Of a DNA stretch of 64,000 bases, positions 46,081 to 55,843 are shown piece after piece. A program made the translations under genes and the position numbers. This DNA is from Bordetella genomosp. 9 (GTDB taxonomy: Bacteria > Pseudomonadota > Gammaproteobacteria > Burkholderiales > Burkholderiaceae_B), in contig NZ_NEVJ01000002.1 of the NCBI RefSeq assembly GCF_002261425.1, positions 186,001 through 250,000 on the forward strand. Direction: 5' to 3'. Position 1 is the first letter of the stretch. Every line of letters starts with the position of its first letter. The notes under the pieces are model-generated. The model did no database searches. It was not told where the DNA came from and saw only the letters and a list, made by a program, of their open reading frames with translations.

Positions 46081-46156
46081 CTAAGCCATCACCCACGAGA
46101 CCTATCCCAAGGGTAGTGCCAGGAAGCGCCTGGACGCCCGCGGCAGTCTTCTTTTT

Positions 46157-47605
46157 ATGCTGCACATCCACGACACGTTATCGCGCACGAAAGTCCCTTT
46201 CACCCCTGTCGAAGCCGGCCGGGTGCGCATGTATGTGTGCGGCATGACCGTCTACGACTATTGCCACCTGGGCCACGCCCGGATGCTGGTCAGTTTCGAC
46301 ATCGTGCAGCGGTGGCTGCGGGCCAGCGGCCTGCAGGTGGATTACGTCCGCAACATCACCGACATCGATGACAAGATCATCCGCCGCGCCGTGCAGACCA
46401 ACCGGCGCATCGGCGACGTGACGTCCTTCTACATCGACGCGATGCATGCGGACGAGCGCGCGCTGGGCGTGCAGCGGCCCGACCACGAACCGCGCGCCAC
46501 GGCCCATATCGGCGACATGCTGGACATCATCGGCCGCCTGGAAGACAAGGGCCTGGCGTACCGCGCCGAAGACGGCGACGTCAATTTCGCGGTGCGCGGC
46601 TTCGCCGGCTACGGCAAGCTGTCCGGCAAGTCGCTGGACGATCTGCGCGCGGGCGAACGCGTGGCGGTCGCCGCCGGCAAGCGCGACCCGCTGGATTTCG
46701 TGCTGTGGAAGTCAGCCAAGACGGATGAACCGGACGACACCAAATGGCAGTCGCCCTATGGCCTGGGCCGTCCCGGCTGGCATATCGAATGCTCGGCGAT
46801 GAGCAAAAGCCTGCTGGGCCTGCCGCTGGACATCCATGGCGGCGGTCCGGACCTGAAATTCCCGCATCACGAAAACGAGATCGCCCAGACCGAAGGCGCT
46901 TTCGGCGGCGTGCTCGCCAACGTGTGGATGCACTGCGGCCCGCTCATGGTCGACGACGACAAGATGTCGAAGTCCCTGAATAATTTCCGCACCATCCGCC
47001 AGACCGTGGCGATGGGCGAACCCGACGACACGCGCGCCGACTATGCCGTCAATCCGCGCGAAGCGGAAATGGTGCGCTTCTTCATCGCGCGCAACCACTA
47101 TCGCAGCCCGCAGAACTACACGCCCGACAATCTGAACGACGCGCAGAACGCGCTGGATCGCCTGTACCAGGCCCTGGCCAACGTCGCGCCGGACGACCAG
47201 GGCGTGGACTGGAACGAACCGCAGGCCCAGGCCTTCAAGGCCGCCATGGACGACGACTTCAACACGTCGGGCGCGGTGGCCGCGTTGTTCCAGCTGGCCA
47301 GCGACGCCAACCGCACGGGCAGCGCGCGCACCGCGGGCCAGCTGAAAGGGCTGGCCGCCATCCTCGGCCTGCTGCAGCAGGATCCGCAGGCCTACCTGCG
47401 CGCGCCCACCCGCTACAAGCTGGGCGCGGCCGCGCCGTCGGCCGCCATGGACGACCAGGCCATCCAGGAAATGATCGACGCGCGGGCCGCCGCCAAGCGC
47501 GGACGCGACTTCGCCGAAGCCGACCGCATCCGCGCCGCGTTGCGCGACGCCGGCGTCGAGCTCGAAGACAAGCCGGGCGGCGTCACCAACTGGCGCCGGG
47601 TTTGA
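46157..47605 (+). CDS. cysS: Cysteinyl-tRNA synthetase
   Basis: 482 residues, class I synthetase. HIGH-type motif CHLGHAR at about 37-43, KMSKS at 272-276 ([11 protein letters not shown]), zinc-binding Cys28 ([10 protein letters not shown]) and the [10 protein letters not shown] segment present. Charges tRNA-Cys. Cytoplasmic. Confidence 0.97.
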   Translation: MLHIHDTLSRTKVPFTPVEAGRVRMYVCGMTVYDYCHLGHARMLVSFDIVQRWLRASGLQVDYVRNITDIDDKIIRRAVQTNRRIGDVTSFYIDAMHADERALGVQRPDHEPRATAHIGDMLDIIGRLEDKGLAYRAEDGDVNFAVRGFAGYGKLSGKSLDDLRAGERVAVAAGKRDPLDFVLWKSAKTDEPDDTKWQSPYGLGRPGWHIECSAMSKSLLGLPLDIHGGGPDLKFPHHENEIAQTEGAFGGVLANVWMHCGPLMVDDDKMSKSLNNFRTIRQTVAMGEPDDTRADYAVNPREAEMVRFFIARNHYRSPQNYTPDNLNDAQNALDRLYQALANVAPDDQGVDWNEPQAQAFKAAMDDDFNTSGAVAALFQLASDANRTGSARTAGQLKGLAAILGLLQQDPQAYLRAPTRYKLGAAAPSAAMDDQAIQEMIDARAAAKRGRDFAEADRIRAALRDAGVELEDKPGGVTNWRRV

Positions 47606-47628
47606 GCCGCATCCAGGAGCCGCCCGTC

Positions 47629-48267
47629 ATGCCGAGCGCTGAAGTCGCTGTAAGCAAGCCGCACTATTGGGAAGACGCCGTCGCCCACCTGGTGCGCCGC
47701 GACCGCATTTTGAAAAAACTCATCCCCCAGCATCCGGAGGTCTGGCTGACTCCGCTGGGTACGCCTTTCGTCACGCTGGCCCGTTCCATCGTCGGCCAGC
47801 AGATTTCCGTCAAGGCCGCCGAAGCGGCCTGGCAGCGGTTCGTCCAGGCCGCCGGCGCGCGGCCATCGCCGACTTCCGTGCTGCGCGTGGGCGTGGACGG
47901 GCTGCGCGAAGCCGGCCTGTCCAAGCGCAAGGCCGAATACGTGCAGGACCTGGCGACGCATTTCAGCGAACGCAAGGTCCATCCGGACCGCTGGCCCCTG
48001 ATGGAAGACGAGGCGGTGATCGACGAACTGGTCGCCATCCGCGGCATCAGCCGCTGGACAGCGGAGATGTTCCTGATCTTCAATCTGCAGCGGCCGGACG
48101 TCCTGCCGCTGGACGATCCGGGATTGCTGAAGGCGATCTCGCTACACTACTTCAGCGGCGAACCCGTCTCGCGCTTCGAAGCGCGGGAGGTCTCGCTGGC
48201 CTGGCAACCCTGGCGTACCGTGGCAACCTGGTATCTGTGGCGCAGCCTGGACCCGCTCGCGGTCTAG
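47629..48267 (+). CDS. DNA-3-methyladenine glycosylase, AlkA-like
   Basis: 212 residues from ATG 47629. HhH-GPD superfamily: helix-hairpin-helix [19 protein letters not shown] with the catalytic Asp in LPLDDPGL. Base-excision repair of alkylated purines. A TTG at 47602 overlaps the cysS stop and would add nine residues; I prefer the ATG since AGGAG lies ten bases upstream. Confidence 0.85.
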   Translation: MPSAEVAVSKPHYWEDAVAHLVRRDRILKKLIPQHPEVWLTPLGTPFVTLARSIVGQQISVKAAEAAWQRFVQAAGARPSPTSVLRVGVDGLREAGLSKRKAEYVQDLATHFSERKVHPDRWPLMEDEAVIDELVAIRGISRWTAEMFLIFNLQRPDVLPLDDPGLLKAISLHYFSGEPVSRFEAREVSLAWQPWRTVATWYLWRSLDPLAV

Positions 48268-48311
48268 CCTGCTCCCGATGCCGCATGGCCCAACAACGGA
48301 ACCACACCTAC

Positions 48312-49277
48312 ATGCGCAATACCTTCCTGGATTTCGAACAACCGCTGGCCGAGCTCGACAATAAGATCGAACAGCTGCGCTTCGTGCAAGCCGACTCCGC
48401 AGTCGACATCTCCGACGAAATCGCACGCCTGCAGCAGAAGAGCCAGGCCCTGGCCAAGGAAATCTACGGCAAGCTGACGCCGTGGCAGACCGCGCTGGTC
48501 GCCCGCCATCCGCAGCGGCCATATACCTTGGACTACGTGCGGGAAATCTTCACGGATTTCCATGAACTGCACGGCGACCGCATGTACGCCGACGACCAGT
48601 CCATCATCGGCGGCCTGGCGCGCTTCAACGGCACGTCCTGCATGGTCATCGGGCACCAGAAGGGCCGCGACACCAAGGAGCGCGCCGCGCGCAACTTCGG
48701 CATGCCGCGCCCCGAAGGCTATCGCAAGGCCATGCGGCTGATGCGCCTGGCGGAAAAGTTCGATATTCCCGTGTTCACCTTCGTCGATACCCCGGGCGCC
48801 TATCCCGGGATCGGCGCGGAAGAGCGCGGCCAGTCCGAAGCCATCGGCCACAATTTGTATGCCATGGCTGAATTGCGCGTGCCCATCATCGCCACCATCA
48901 TCGGCGAAGGCGGTTCGGGCGGCGCGCTGGCCATTGCCGTGGGCAACGCGGTGCTGATGCTGCAGTTCGCCACCTATTCGGTGATCTCCCCGGAAGGCTG
49001 CGCGTCCATCCTGTGGCGCAGCGCCGACAAGGCGCCCGAGGCCGCCGAGGCCCTGGGCATCACCGCGCCGCGCCTGAAAGACCTGGGACTGATCGACCGT
49101 GTGGTCAACGAACCCGTCGGCGGCGCGCACCGCGATCCGCGCGTCATGGCGCGCTTGCTGCGGCGTTCGCTCAGCGACACCTTGCGCCAGTTGTCCGGCA
49201 TGAGCGCGGACCAACTGGTGGAACAGCGCCTGCAACGCGTCCTGGCATACGGCCGCGTCCAGGAAGTGCGCGTCTAG
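48312..49277 (+). CDS. accA: Acetyl-CoA carboxylase carboxyltransferase subunit alpha
   Basis: 321 residues, standard length. Oxyanion and CoA-binding [11 protein letters not shown], with the [14 protein letters not shown] region typical of AccA. With AccD it makes malonyl-CoA for fatty acids. Followed by tilS 18 bp later, the common order. Confidence 0.97.
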   Translation: MRNTFLDFEQPLAELDNKIEQLRFVQADSAVDISDEIARLQQKSQALAKEIYGKLTPWQTALVARHPQRPYTLDYVREIFTDFHELHGDRMYADDQSIIGGLARFNGTSCMVIGHQKGRDTKERAARNFGMPRPEGYRKAMRLMRLAEKFDIPVFTFVDTPGAYPGIGAEERGQSEAIGHNLYAMAELRVPIIATIIGEGGSGGALAIAVGNAVLMLQFATYSVISPEGCASILWRSADKAPEAAEALGITAPRLKDLGLIDRVVNEPVGGAHRDPRVMARLLRRSLSDTLRQLSGMSADQLVEQRLQRVLAYGRVQEVRV

Positions 49278-49295
49278 GTATCCGGTACCCGTGCC

Positions 49296-50381
49296 ATGGC
49301 GTCCGGCGCAACGATCCCAGGCACCGGCGCCGGCCGTGGCGATCCTGCTTCCAAACCGGGGGATTCCGCACTTGCGTTGACCCGCGCGTTGCGCGATGCC
49401 CTGCGGCCCGACCCGGTCGCGTCGCCGCCCCTGGGCGTCGCGGTCAGCGGCGGGGCGGATTCGGTGATGCTGGCGGTCCACGCCGCGATGGTCCTGCGCG
49501 AATTCGCGCAAGATGCCGAAAAGCCCTTGCATCTCCTGCACGTGCACCACGGCCTGTACGACCAGGCCGACCAGTGGGCGGATGCCGTGCGCCAACTGGG
49601 CGCCGCGCTGAACGCCCATGTCCATATCCTGCACGTCCAGGTCGACACGGCGGACGGAAGCGGCATCGAGGCCGCCGCCCGCCAGGCGCGTTACGCCGCC
49701 ATGGCCGACGCCGCCGCGCGCCACGGCCTGCGCCGCATCCTGCTGGCCCATCACCGCGACGACCAGGCCGAGACTGTCCTGCTGCGCCTGCTGCGGGGCG
49801 CCGGGCCCGCCGGGCTGGCGGCCATGTCGCCGCGCACCGAGCGCGACGGCGTGGTCTACCTGCGGCCATGGCTGGACGTGCCGCGCGCCACCATCCGCGA
49901 AGCCGCCGCCGCGTATGCGGCCGCGCACGGCTGGCAGCCGGCCCAGGACCCCGCCAACGCCGACGAACGCTATACCCGTGCCGCCCTGCGCAAGCTGCTG
50001 GCGCCGGCGCTGGATGCCCGCTGGCCGGGCTGGCAGGCAATCGTGGCCCGGCATGCCCGGCAGGCCGGCGAAGCGGCCCAGATCCTGGAAGAGGTCGCCC
50101 GCGAGGATTTCGCCGCCCTGGAGCCCTCGGCTTCGGCGGACAGCTTTTCCCTGGCGAAATGGCGGCAGCTGTCGCCCGCCCGCCAGGCGCAGGTGCTGCG
50201 CCACTGGCTCGCCGGGCAGGGCGCGCGCATGCCGACCGAAGCCCGTCTGGCGGAGCTGCTGAAGCAATTGCGCCAGCTGCACAGCCTGGGGCACGACCGC
50301 CATCTGGTGTGGAACCATGCCGATCATTGCGTGCGCTGCGTGCGCGGCCGCGTCAGCGTCGGGCCCAGGGAAGACCGTTGA
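49296..50381 (+). CDS. tilS: tRNA(Ile)-lysidine synthetase
   Basis: 361 residues. P-loop SGGADS near 51-56, then AHHRDDQAETVLLRLLRG and NAHGW-like TilS core; C-terminal substrate-binding part is short. Converts C34 of tRNA-Ile(CAU) to lysidine. No strong SD before ATG 49296. The length is at the low end of the family. Confidence 0.92.
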   Translation: MASGATIPGTGAGRGDPASKPGDSALALTRALRDALRPDPVASPPLGVAVSGGADSVMLAVHAAMVLREFAQDAEKPLHLLHVHHGLYDQADQWADAVRQLGAALNAHVHILHVQVDTADGSGIEAAARQARYAAMADAAARHGLRRILLAHHRDDQAETVLLRLLRGAGPAGLAAMSPRTERDGVVYLRPWLDVPRATIREAAAAYAAAHGWQPAQDPANADERYTRAALRKLLAPALDARWPGWQAIVARHARQAGEAAQILEEVAREDFAALEPSASADSFSLAKWRQLSPARQAQVLRHWLAGQGARMPTEARLAELLKQLRQLHSLGHDRHLVWNHADHCVRCVRGRVSVGPREDR

Positions 50382-50465
50382 TCGGCGCGCCCCGTGGTGG
50401 CGGCCGGTAGCGCGGTGCGGCGACCCGGGCGGTCGTGCGGTCGCGTCCCTGAGCACCGAACGCCG

Positions 50466-50501
50466 TTGAACTTCAGCGATTTTTCCCGAACACGCTAAAA
50501 T
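50466..50501 (+). promoter_or_regulatory. lysC promoter candidate
   Basis: -10 TAAAAT at 50496-50501 in GCTAAAATACC, 51 bp before lysC. TTGAAC at 50466 is 24 bp away from it, too far for an ideal -35. Confidence 0.35.
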
Positions 50502-50552
50502 ACCCAGCTTTGCCTGCCGCGCATGACGGCAAGTTTCCAGCCAGAGTACGAG

Positions 50553-51818
50553 ATGTCCCTGATCGTTCACAAGTATGGCGGTACCTCGATGGGCTCGGTC
50601 GAGCGCATCAAGAACGTGGCGCGCCGCGTCGCGAAGTGGCATGCCGCCGGCCACAAAGTCGTGGTCGTGCCCTCCGCCATGGCAGGGGAAACCAACCGCC
50701 TGCTGGGCCTGGCCCGCGAAATCATGCCGCAGCCCGATGGCCGCGAGCTGGACATGATCGCCGCCACCGGCGAACAGGCGTCCAGCGGACTGCTGGCCAT
50801 CGCGCTGCAGGCCGAAGGCGTGCCGGCGCGCAGCTACGCCGGCTGGCAGGTGCCGGTGCGCACCGATTCCGCCTACACCAAGGCCCGCATCACCTCGATC
50901 GACGACGCCCGCATCCGCGCCGACCTGGACGCCGGCCGCGTCGTCATCGTTACGGGCTTCCAGGGCATCGACGAAGAAGGCCACATCACGACGCTGGGCC
51001 GGGGCGGTTCGGATACCTCCGCCGTCGCGGTGGCCGCCGCCCTCAAGGCCGACGAATGCCTGATCTACACGGACGTGGACGGCGTCTACACGACCGATCC
51101 GCGCGTCGTGCCGGAAGCGCGCCGCATGCCCGTGGTGTCCTTCGAGGAAATGCTGGAAATGGCCTCGCTGGGCTCCAAGGTCCTGCAGATCCGCTCCGTC
51201 GAGTTCGCGGGCAAGTATCGCGTGCCGACGCGCGTGCTGTCCTCGCTGACCGACCCCATGATTCCGCTCGACGAGGAAATGCGCTCGGGCACGCTGATTA
51301 CCTTTGAGGATGACGAAAAAATGGAAGCCGCCGTTGTCTCCGGCATCGCCTTCAGCCGCGACGAAGCCAAGATCACCCTGTTCGCCGTGCCGGACAAGCC
51401 GGGCATCGCCTACGCCATCCTGGGCCCCGTCGCCGCCGCCAACATCGACGTCGACATGATCGTGCAGAACCAGTCGGTCGCGGGCACCACGGACTTTTCC
51501 TTCACCGTCAACCGCAACGAATTCCTGCGCACCATCGACGTCCTGAAGCGCGACGTCATGCCGGCCGTGCACGCCCGTGAACTGGTCACCGACGACAAGG
51601 TCTGCAAGGTCTCCATCGTCGGCATCGGCATGCGCTCGCACGTCGGCGTCGCCAGCCTGATGTTCCAGACGCTGTCGAACGAAGGCATCAATATCCAGAT
51701 GATCAGCACCAGCGAAATCAAGACCTCGGTGATCATCGACGACAAGTACATGGAGCTGGCTGTCCGCTCGCTGCACAAGGCCTTCGGCCTGGATCAGGCG
51801 CCGGGCGAAAAGGCCTGA
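50553..51818 (+). CDS. lysC: Aspartate kinase
   Basis: 421 residues. Kinase domain starts with HKYGGTS (residues 6-12), has GRGGSDTSAVA and YTDVDGVYTTDPR, then two ACT domains (about 265-340, 345-410) that sense lysine and threonine. First step of the aspartate family, feeding DapA in this window. No lysine riboswitch seen upstream. Confidence 0.97.
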   Translation: MSLIVHKYGGTSMGSVERIKNVARRVAKWHAAGHKVVVVPSAMAGETNRLLGLAREIMPQPDGRELDMIAATGEQASSGLLAIALQAEGVPARSYAGWQVPVRTDSAYTKARITSIDDARIRADLDAGRVVIVTGFQGIDEEGHITTLGRGGSDTSAVAVAAALKADECLIYTDVDGVYTTDPRVVPEARRMPVVSFEEMLEMASLGSKVLQIRSVEFAGKYRVPTRVLSSLTDPMIPLDEEMRSGTLITFEDDEKMEAAVVSGIAFSRDEAKITLFAVPDKPGIAYAILGPVAAANIDVDMIVQNQSVAGTTDFSFTVNRNEFLRTIDVLKRDVMPAVHARELVTDDKVCKVSIVGIGMRSHVGVASLMFQTLSNEGINIQMISTSEIKTSVIIDDKYMELAVRSLHKAFGLDQAPGEKA

Positions 51819-51888
51819 CTCTGTTGAATTCGCTGCCTTCGCTCCTGGTTGACCGGGGGCCGGATGGCAGCGAACCCCGCGGTTCTTA

Positions 51889-51897
51889 TGCTAGAAT
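51889..51897 (+). promoter_or_regulatory. Extended -10 for tRNA-Ser
   Basis: TGCTAGAAT 13 bp before the mature tRNA 5' end, well placed for a start near 51904. No consensus -35 at 17 bp upstream. Confidence 0.5.
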
Positions 51898-51909
51898 CGC
51901 GAATTCTTC

Positions 51910-52002
51910 GGAGACGTGCCCGAGAGGCTGAAGGGGCTCCCCTGCTAAGGGAGTATGTGGCTAAAAACTGCATCGTGGGTTCGAATCCCACCGTCTCCGC
52001 CA
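51910..52002 (+). tRNA. tRNA-Ser (GCT anticodon)
   Basis: Acceptor GGAGACG (51910-51916) pairs with CGTCTCC (51992-51998), G discriminator, encoded CCA at 52000-52002. Anticodon stem CTCCC/GGGAG, loop CTGCTAA, anticodon GCT at 51944-51946. A long variable arm and TTCGAATC T-loop confirm class II serine tRNA. Reads AGC/AGU. Confidence 0.97.
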
Positions 52003-52031
52003 AGACACCCATCAGCCCGCCCTGATGACAC

Positions 52032-52066
52032 AAAACCCGCATAGCGCAAGCTCTGCGGGTTTTTTG
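52032..52066 (+). terminator. Terminator of tRNA-Ser
   Basis: AAAACCCGCA (52032-52041) with TGCGGGTTTT (52054-52063), loop of 12, followed by T-rich bases. Confidence 0.88.
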
Positions 52067-52067
52067 T

Positions 52068-52200
52068 TCACACCAGAATGATCGAGTCGCTATATGCCGC
52101 GACTTTTTCGTCGTGTGTAATCAGGCGGCGTGCTTCCGGGGAGCGCTCGACTCCCAGCAATCGCCCGCGGGGCGATGTAGGTGTCCGGCAGACCATTCAT
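52068..52200 (-). pseudogene. Decayed PIN-domain (VapC-like) toxin
   Basis: Reading starts at the ATG overlapping the antitoxin stop (ATGA). The first frame gives LPDTYIAPRAIAGSRALPG, resembling the PIN start LLDTHxALWAI. The next frame then gives EARRLITHDEKVAAYSDSI and a stop at 52068, matching PIN C-termini (THDxKxAAY). Frameshift and a deletion of most of the domain leave it non-functional. Confidence 0.6.
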
Positions 52201-52445
52201 CGTATGGGGCCACCTGAGAACAGGTCAGCGATCTGATCATTGTCGCCGTCGATATCATCGGGGACTTCGAAGCGGCCCATCGCCACGCCGAGCTGTTTGC
52301 TCGTTGCCAACTTTGGCATTGCGACCAACTTCGCCGCCGGCCGGCCGTTGCGCGCTATGACGACGTCATTTTCCTTTCCAAGTTCGATCGCCTCGATCAG
52401 TTTGGAGAGCGTTGTTTTGGCCTCATGAATGTTCACGTAACGCAA
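52197..52445 (-). CDS. Type II antitoxin, Phd/YefM-like
   Basis: 82 residues from TTG 52445 with AGGAAGGG before it. RYVNIHEAKTTLSKLIEAIELG and VVIARNGRPAAKLVAM are diagnostic for Phd/YefM antitoxins. The C-terminal GRFEVPDDIDGDNDQIADLFSG is the typical toxin-binding tail. The gene is intact but its overlapping partner is broken, so it is an orphan antitoxin or an autorepressor. Confidence 0.82.
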   Translation of the reverse strand: MRYVNIHEAKTTLSKLIEAIELGKENDVVIARNGRPAAKLVAMPKLATSKQLGVAMGRFEVPDDIDGDNDQIADLFSGGPIR

Positions 52446-52560
52446 GTTTCCCTTCCTGGGAGCAACGTTTAACCTAGGCCAGCTACGGTCGTGCGGCACG
52501 GACGACTTTGGCGCAAGAGTTGGTTCGTTTTGTAACGCCAGCTTGCTGCCCAGCCGCAGC

Positions 52561-53298
52561 CTACTTCCCACTCCGCCGTTCCCGCACGTAATCCCACGAT
52601 GCGCCGATCAACGCGCGGGCGGCGGCTTCGCTGGCGGTGGGGTCGCGGTCGGCCACGGTGCGGGCGAGCGTGGTCCAGTCGGTGGCGGATTGCTGGCGGC
52701 GCTCCTTGGAGCCGAACACGACGCTCTTGCCGCGGACCATGACGCGCCATAGGGACTGGTTGGAGATCAGCTGGTACATGTCCGACAGCCACTTGCTGTT
52801 GGACATGGCGATCAGCAGCGCCTGGGCGGACAGCACTTCGCGCTTGTAGATCGTGGCGCTGGCGTCGTTGTCGGCCAGGATGCGCAGGTGGTGCGTGGCT
52901 TCGACGAACTGCTCGATGTCTTCCTGGGACGCCAGGCGTGCCGCCCGCGACGACGCCAGGCCGAGCAGCATGGCCCGCAGCTCGTACAGCTCCGCGATTT
53001 CCGCCATGTCGACCTCGATCACCCGGCAGCCGAAACGCGGCAGCTTTTCGACGAAGTGATGCCGTTCCAGCTGCGCCAGCGCGTCGCGTATGGTCGCGCG
53101 GCTGACCTTGTATTCCTCTGCCAGTGCGATTTCGGGAAGGCGCGCGCCGGAAGGGATTTCGCCGTCCAGGATGGCTTGCAGCAGCTTGTCCGCGACCTGC
53201 TCGGGCAGGGATTGGGGGCTGTAGTTGCCGCCGTCGGCGCGGCGGCGCGGCGTGCTGGGCGAGCGGGGAGTGCGGGGCGTGGCGTCGGCCTCGGTCAT
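52561..53298 (-). CDS. GntR family (FCD) regulator
   Basis: 245 residues. Disordered start (about 1-30), winged HTH at 35-95 (ALAEEYKVSRATIRDALAQLERHHFVEKLP), FCD effector domain after 105 (ELYELRAMLLGLASSRAA). ATG at 53298 chosen over a longer reading with no support. Divergent from Bug 3 and its operon; a 16-bp palindrome lies between. Confidence 0.85.
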   Translation of the reverse strand: MTEADATPRTPRSPSTPRRRADGGNYSPQSLPEQVADKLLQAILDGEIPSGARLPEIALAEEYKVSRATIRDALAQLERHHFVEKLPRFGCRVIEVDMAEIAELYELRAMLLGLASSRAARLASQEDIEQFVEATHHLRILADNDASATIYKREVLSAQALLIAMSNSKWLSDMYQLISNQSLWRVMVRGKSVVFGSKERRQQSATDWTTLARTVADRDPTASEAAARALIGASWDYVRERRSGK

Positions 53299-53418
53299 GG
53301 GCGGCAAGTAAATCCAGTGTCCTGATGCGCGCGGCTGCGTGAACGAAGGGCATCTTACCGCGCCGCGTACCCGCCGGCGCGCGGCCGCGCTGCGGGAAAT
53401 CCCCGGGTTCACACAGTA

Positions 53419-53434
53419 TGTCGACATGTCGACA
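53419..53434. promoter_or_regulatory. 16-bp palindromic operator candidate
   Basis: TGTCGACATGTCGACA, a perfect palindrome and also a direct repeat of TGTCGACA, in the GntR/Bug interval. Likely site of the GntR regulator. Confidence 0.6.
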
Positions 53435-53573
53435 ATGGTACCGACCGTCATACGGGGGGCTGGCTCGCCTGGCCGCGTAGCCAAGGCCAACCGCCCGCCA
53501 GACGGATCCGACGCGCGCACGTACGCGCCTACCGCGACCTCGACGCCAGGTCGCATCGTCAAGGGGAATTGAC

Positions 53574-54572
53574 GTGAACAATGCTGTTTCCAAGCGGAGT
53601 CGGCCGGGCTGGTTCCTGGCCCTGTCCGCCGCATCCTGGGTAATCCATTCCGCCGCCACGGCCGCGAGTTCGCTATGTCCCACGGGATCGATACAGCTGA
53701 TCGTGCCCTGGCCGGCCGGCGGCGGTACCGACCTGCAGGCGCGCGTCATCGCGGAACCGTTGGCGCAGCGCCTGGGCAAGCAGATCGTGGTGGTGAACCG
53801 GCCGGGCGCGGGAGGCGTGGTGGGCACCAACAGCTTCGTCAACAATGCGAAACCCGATGGCTGCACGCTCTTGCTGGCGACCGGCGCCGCCAATACGGCC
53901 GCGCCCTATCTGTTCAAGGACTTGCAGTACGACCCTGTGGCCGACTTCACCCCCGTCGCATTCGTCGCCGCCGCACCCAACGTCCTGTACGTGGGCAACA
54001 AGTCGCCGTACAGAACCGCGCAGGACTTCATCGCGGCCGCCCGCGCCAACCCAGGCAAATACACCTACGGCAGCGGCGGCATCGGCGCATCCAGCCATTT
54101 GGCCGGCGCCTTGTTCACCAAGCTGGCCGGCCTGGATATGGTCCACGTGCCATACCAGGGCGCGGCGCCCGCGCTGGCCGCGCTGCTGGGCGGGCAGGTG
54201 GATATCTCCGTCGATACGGCGGCGCAGATCGCCCAGGTGCGCTCGGGCGGGCTGCGTGCGCTGGCCGTGGCGTCCCAGCGTCGCCTGCAGGCGCTGCCCG
54301 ACGTCCCGACCTTCGATGAAGTCGGCGTCAAGGGGTTGTACTACGCCTTCTGGGGCGGCGTGGCGGGGCCCAAGGGCATGCCGCAGGCGATGGTCCAGGA
54401 GTTGAACCAGGCCGTCAACGACGTCGTGAACGAGCCCAAGGTGCGTGACTATTTCATCGCCAACGGCGGCGAAGTGAACCCCATGACGCCGGCCGCGTTC
54501 CGGTCCTTCTGGCTGGACGAATTGAAACGCAACAAGGACATCGTCGCGCTGGCGGGAGCGAAGGCGAATTGA
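53574..54572 (+). CDS. Bug/TctC periplasmic receptor 3
   Basis: 332 residues, GTG start with AAGGGG seven bases before. A signal sequence (about 12-31) leads to SIQLIVPWPAGGGTDLQARV, the Bug hallmark. Family binds carboxylates or amides; ligand unknown. First gene of a set with the deacetylase-fold and tautomerase genes; GntR-linked. Confidence 0.87.
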   Translation: MNNAVSKRSRPGWFLALSAASWVIHSAATAASSLCPTGSIQLIVPWPAGGGTDLQARVIAEPLAQRLGKQIVVVNRPGAGGVVGTNSFVNNAKPDGCTLLLATGAANTAAPYLFKDLQYDPVADFTPVAFVAAAPNVLYVGNKSPYRTAQDFIAAARANPGKYTYGSGGIGASSHLAGALFTKLAGLDMVHVPYQGAAPALAALLGGQVDISVDTAAQIAQVRSGGLRALAVASQRRLQALPDVPTFDEVGVKGLYYAFWGGVAGPKGMPQAMVQELNQAVNDVVNEPKVRDYFIANGGEVNPMTPAAFRSFWLDELKRNKDIVALAGAKAN

Positions 54573-54609
54573 GCGCCGGCGAACCCCGGCATTCGGAGGA
54601 GACTAGCGT

Positions 54610-55590
54610 ATGAAAGAAGTGAAAATCGTCGTCACCATGGATTGCGAGCCCAGGAAGCATGCGGCCCATCCCGAAGCCACGGGGCCGGCGGAGTGGTCGC
54701 TGGGGCAGCGCGCGGTCGAGGGCTACGCGGCCATCGCGAGCCGCTTCGGGCTGCCGGTGAGCTTTTTCGTCCATCCCGAGACCGCCATCGAGCAGGCGGC
54801 GGTCTACGACCGCTTGCGCAACCAGGGCGCCTGCCTGGGCCTGCACGTGCACGCATGGAAGTTCGCCATGTCGTACCACGCGGGCAAGCGCTATATGTCG
54901 CACTACGGCGCGTTGTCGGACGCGGAGCAATACGGGGTGCTGGGCGAGGCTGGCGCGCTGTGGAAACAGGCGCTGGGCGACTGGCCGCTGTACTTCCGGC
55001 CGGGCACGTTCTCGGCCAACGACAGTATCTTCAGGATCCTGGCGGACATGGGGTTTCGCGGCGGGTCCTGTTCCGTACCGGGCCGGATGATGCCGGAGAT
55101 GCAGGCAATCTGGGCCGGCGCGCCGGCGGACGCGCATCGCACGCATCCGAGCTTCCGGCAGATCGCCGGCGCGATGGACTTCGTCAACATGCCCGTGGCG
55201 GTGGATTTCTCGCGCTCGCTGGCCACGTCCAAGGGCTGGGCCTTCCATCCCGACCTGCGACCGGACACCGATTGGGCCACGCAGTACGGGTTGAGCTACG
55301 ACGAAATCGCGGAAAGCATGGTCCGGCAGCTTATCGAGCGCGCGCCGCGCGTGCCGGTCATCAACCTGATCTCGCACAACCACTACGACTATCGCGATGA
55401 CAGCGATCCGGCGCGGATCCGCTACGAACAGTCCTTGACCGCTCTTCACGCGGCGTGCGACAGGGCGGGTATCAAGCCGGTAGGCGCGACCTTGCAGCAG
55501 GTGGTGGACGAAGTGCTTGCCCTGCCGGCGGACGTCGCCGCGCCGGTTTTCGAAGGCAACATCATGGACAAAGAGGCCGGCAAGGCCTGA
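54610..55590 (+). CDS. Polysaccharide-deacetylase-fold protein
   Basis: 326 residues. NodB-like: the Asp in VVTMDCEP (about 11), HxH in LGLHVHAW and PGTFSAND correspond to the metal and catalytic motifs. The family also includes allantoinase PuuE and cyclic imidases. Cytoplasmic, no signal. In this operon a small cyclic amide or imide is a better guess than a polysaccharide (inference). Confidence 0.72.
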   Translation: MKEVKIVVTMDCEPRKHAAHPEATGPAEWSLGQRAVEGYAAIASRFGLPVSFFVHPETAIEQAAVYDRLRNQGACLGLHVHAWKFAMSYHAGKRYMSHYGALSDAEQYGVLGEAGALWKQALGDWPLYFRPGTFSANDSIFRILADMGFRGGSCSVPGRMMPEMQAIWAGAPADAHRTHPSFRQIAGAMDFVNMPVAVDFSRSLATSKGWAFHPDLRPDTDWATQYGLSYDEIAESMVRQLIERAPRVPVINLISHNHYDYRDDSDPARIRYEQSLTALHAACDRAGIKPVGATLQQVVDEVLALPADVAAPVFEGNIMDKEAGKA

Positions 55591-55633
55591 AAATCCCACG
55601 GCACTTCATTCACCGCGAACCAAGGAAAACGCA

Positions 55634-55834
55634 ATGCCGTACGTACGTATAGAAATGCTGGAAGGCCGAACCGAGGAACAGAAGGCGGCGATCGCCAAGG
55701 TGGTGACCGAAGCCCTGGAGCAGCACGCCGCCGCCACTCCGCAAAGCGTCTTTGTCGTGTTCGAGGACGTGGCGCGCGAGAACTGGGCCGTCGGGGGTAC
55801 GCTGATTTCGCAACGCAAGCCCGTCGCATCCTAG
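55634..55834 (+). CDS. 4-oxalocrotonate tautomerase family protein
   Basis: 66 residues. Starts MPYVRIEMLEGRT, so Pro1 after Met removal is the catalytic base; Arg residues at about 12 fit 4-OT. A keto-enol tautomerase of a catabolic pathway. Convergent with the LysR gene, 9 bp apart. Confidence 0.85.
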   Translation: MPYVRIEMLEGRTEEQKAAIAKVVTEALEQHAAATPQSVFVVFEDVARENWAVGGTLISQRKPVAS

Positions 55835-55843
55835 ACGGGTTAT

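Noticed and set aside
50382..50552. Lysine riboswitch before lysC
   Set aside because: The 171-bp interval is too short and shows none of the conserved structure.
48264..51776. A long antisense open frame over accA-tilS-lysC
   Set aside because: Same explanation; the product is low-complexity His/Gly/Arg-rich with no domain.
52032..52200. Phage or island attachment repeat of the tRNA-Ser 3' end
   Set aside because: I see no second copy of the tRNA 3' end nor an integrase gene in the window.
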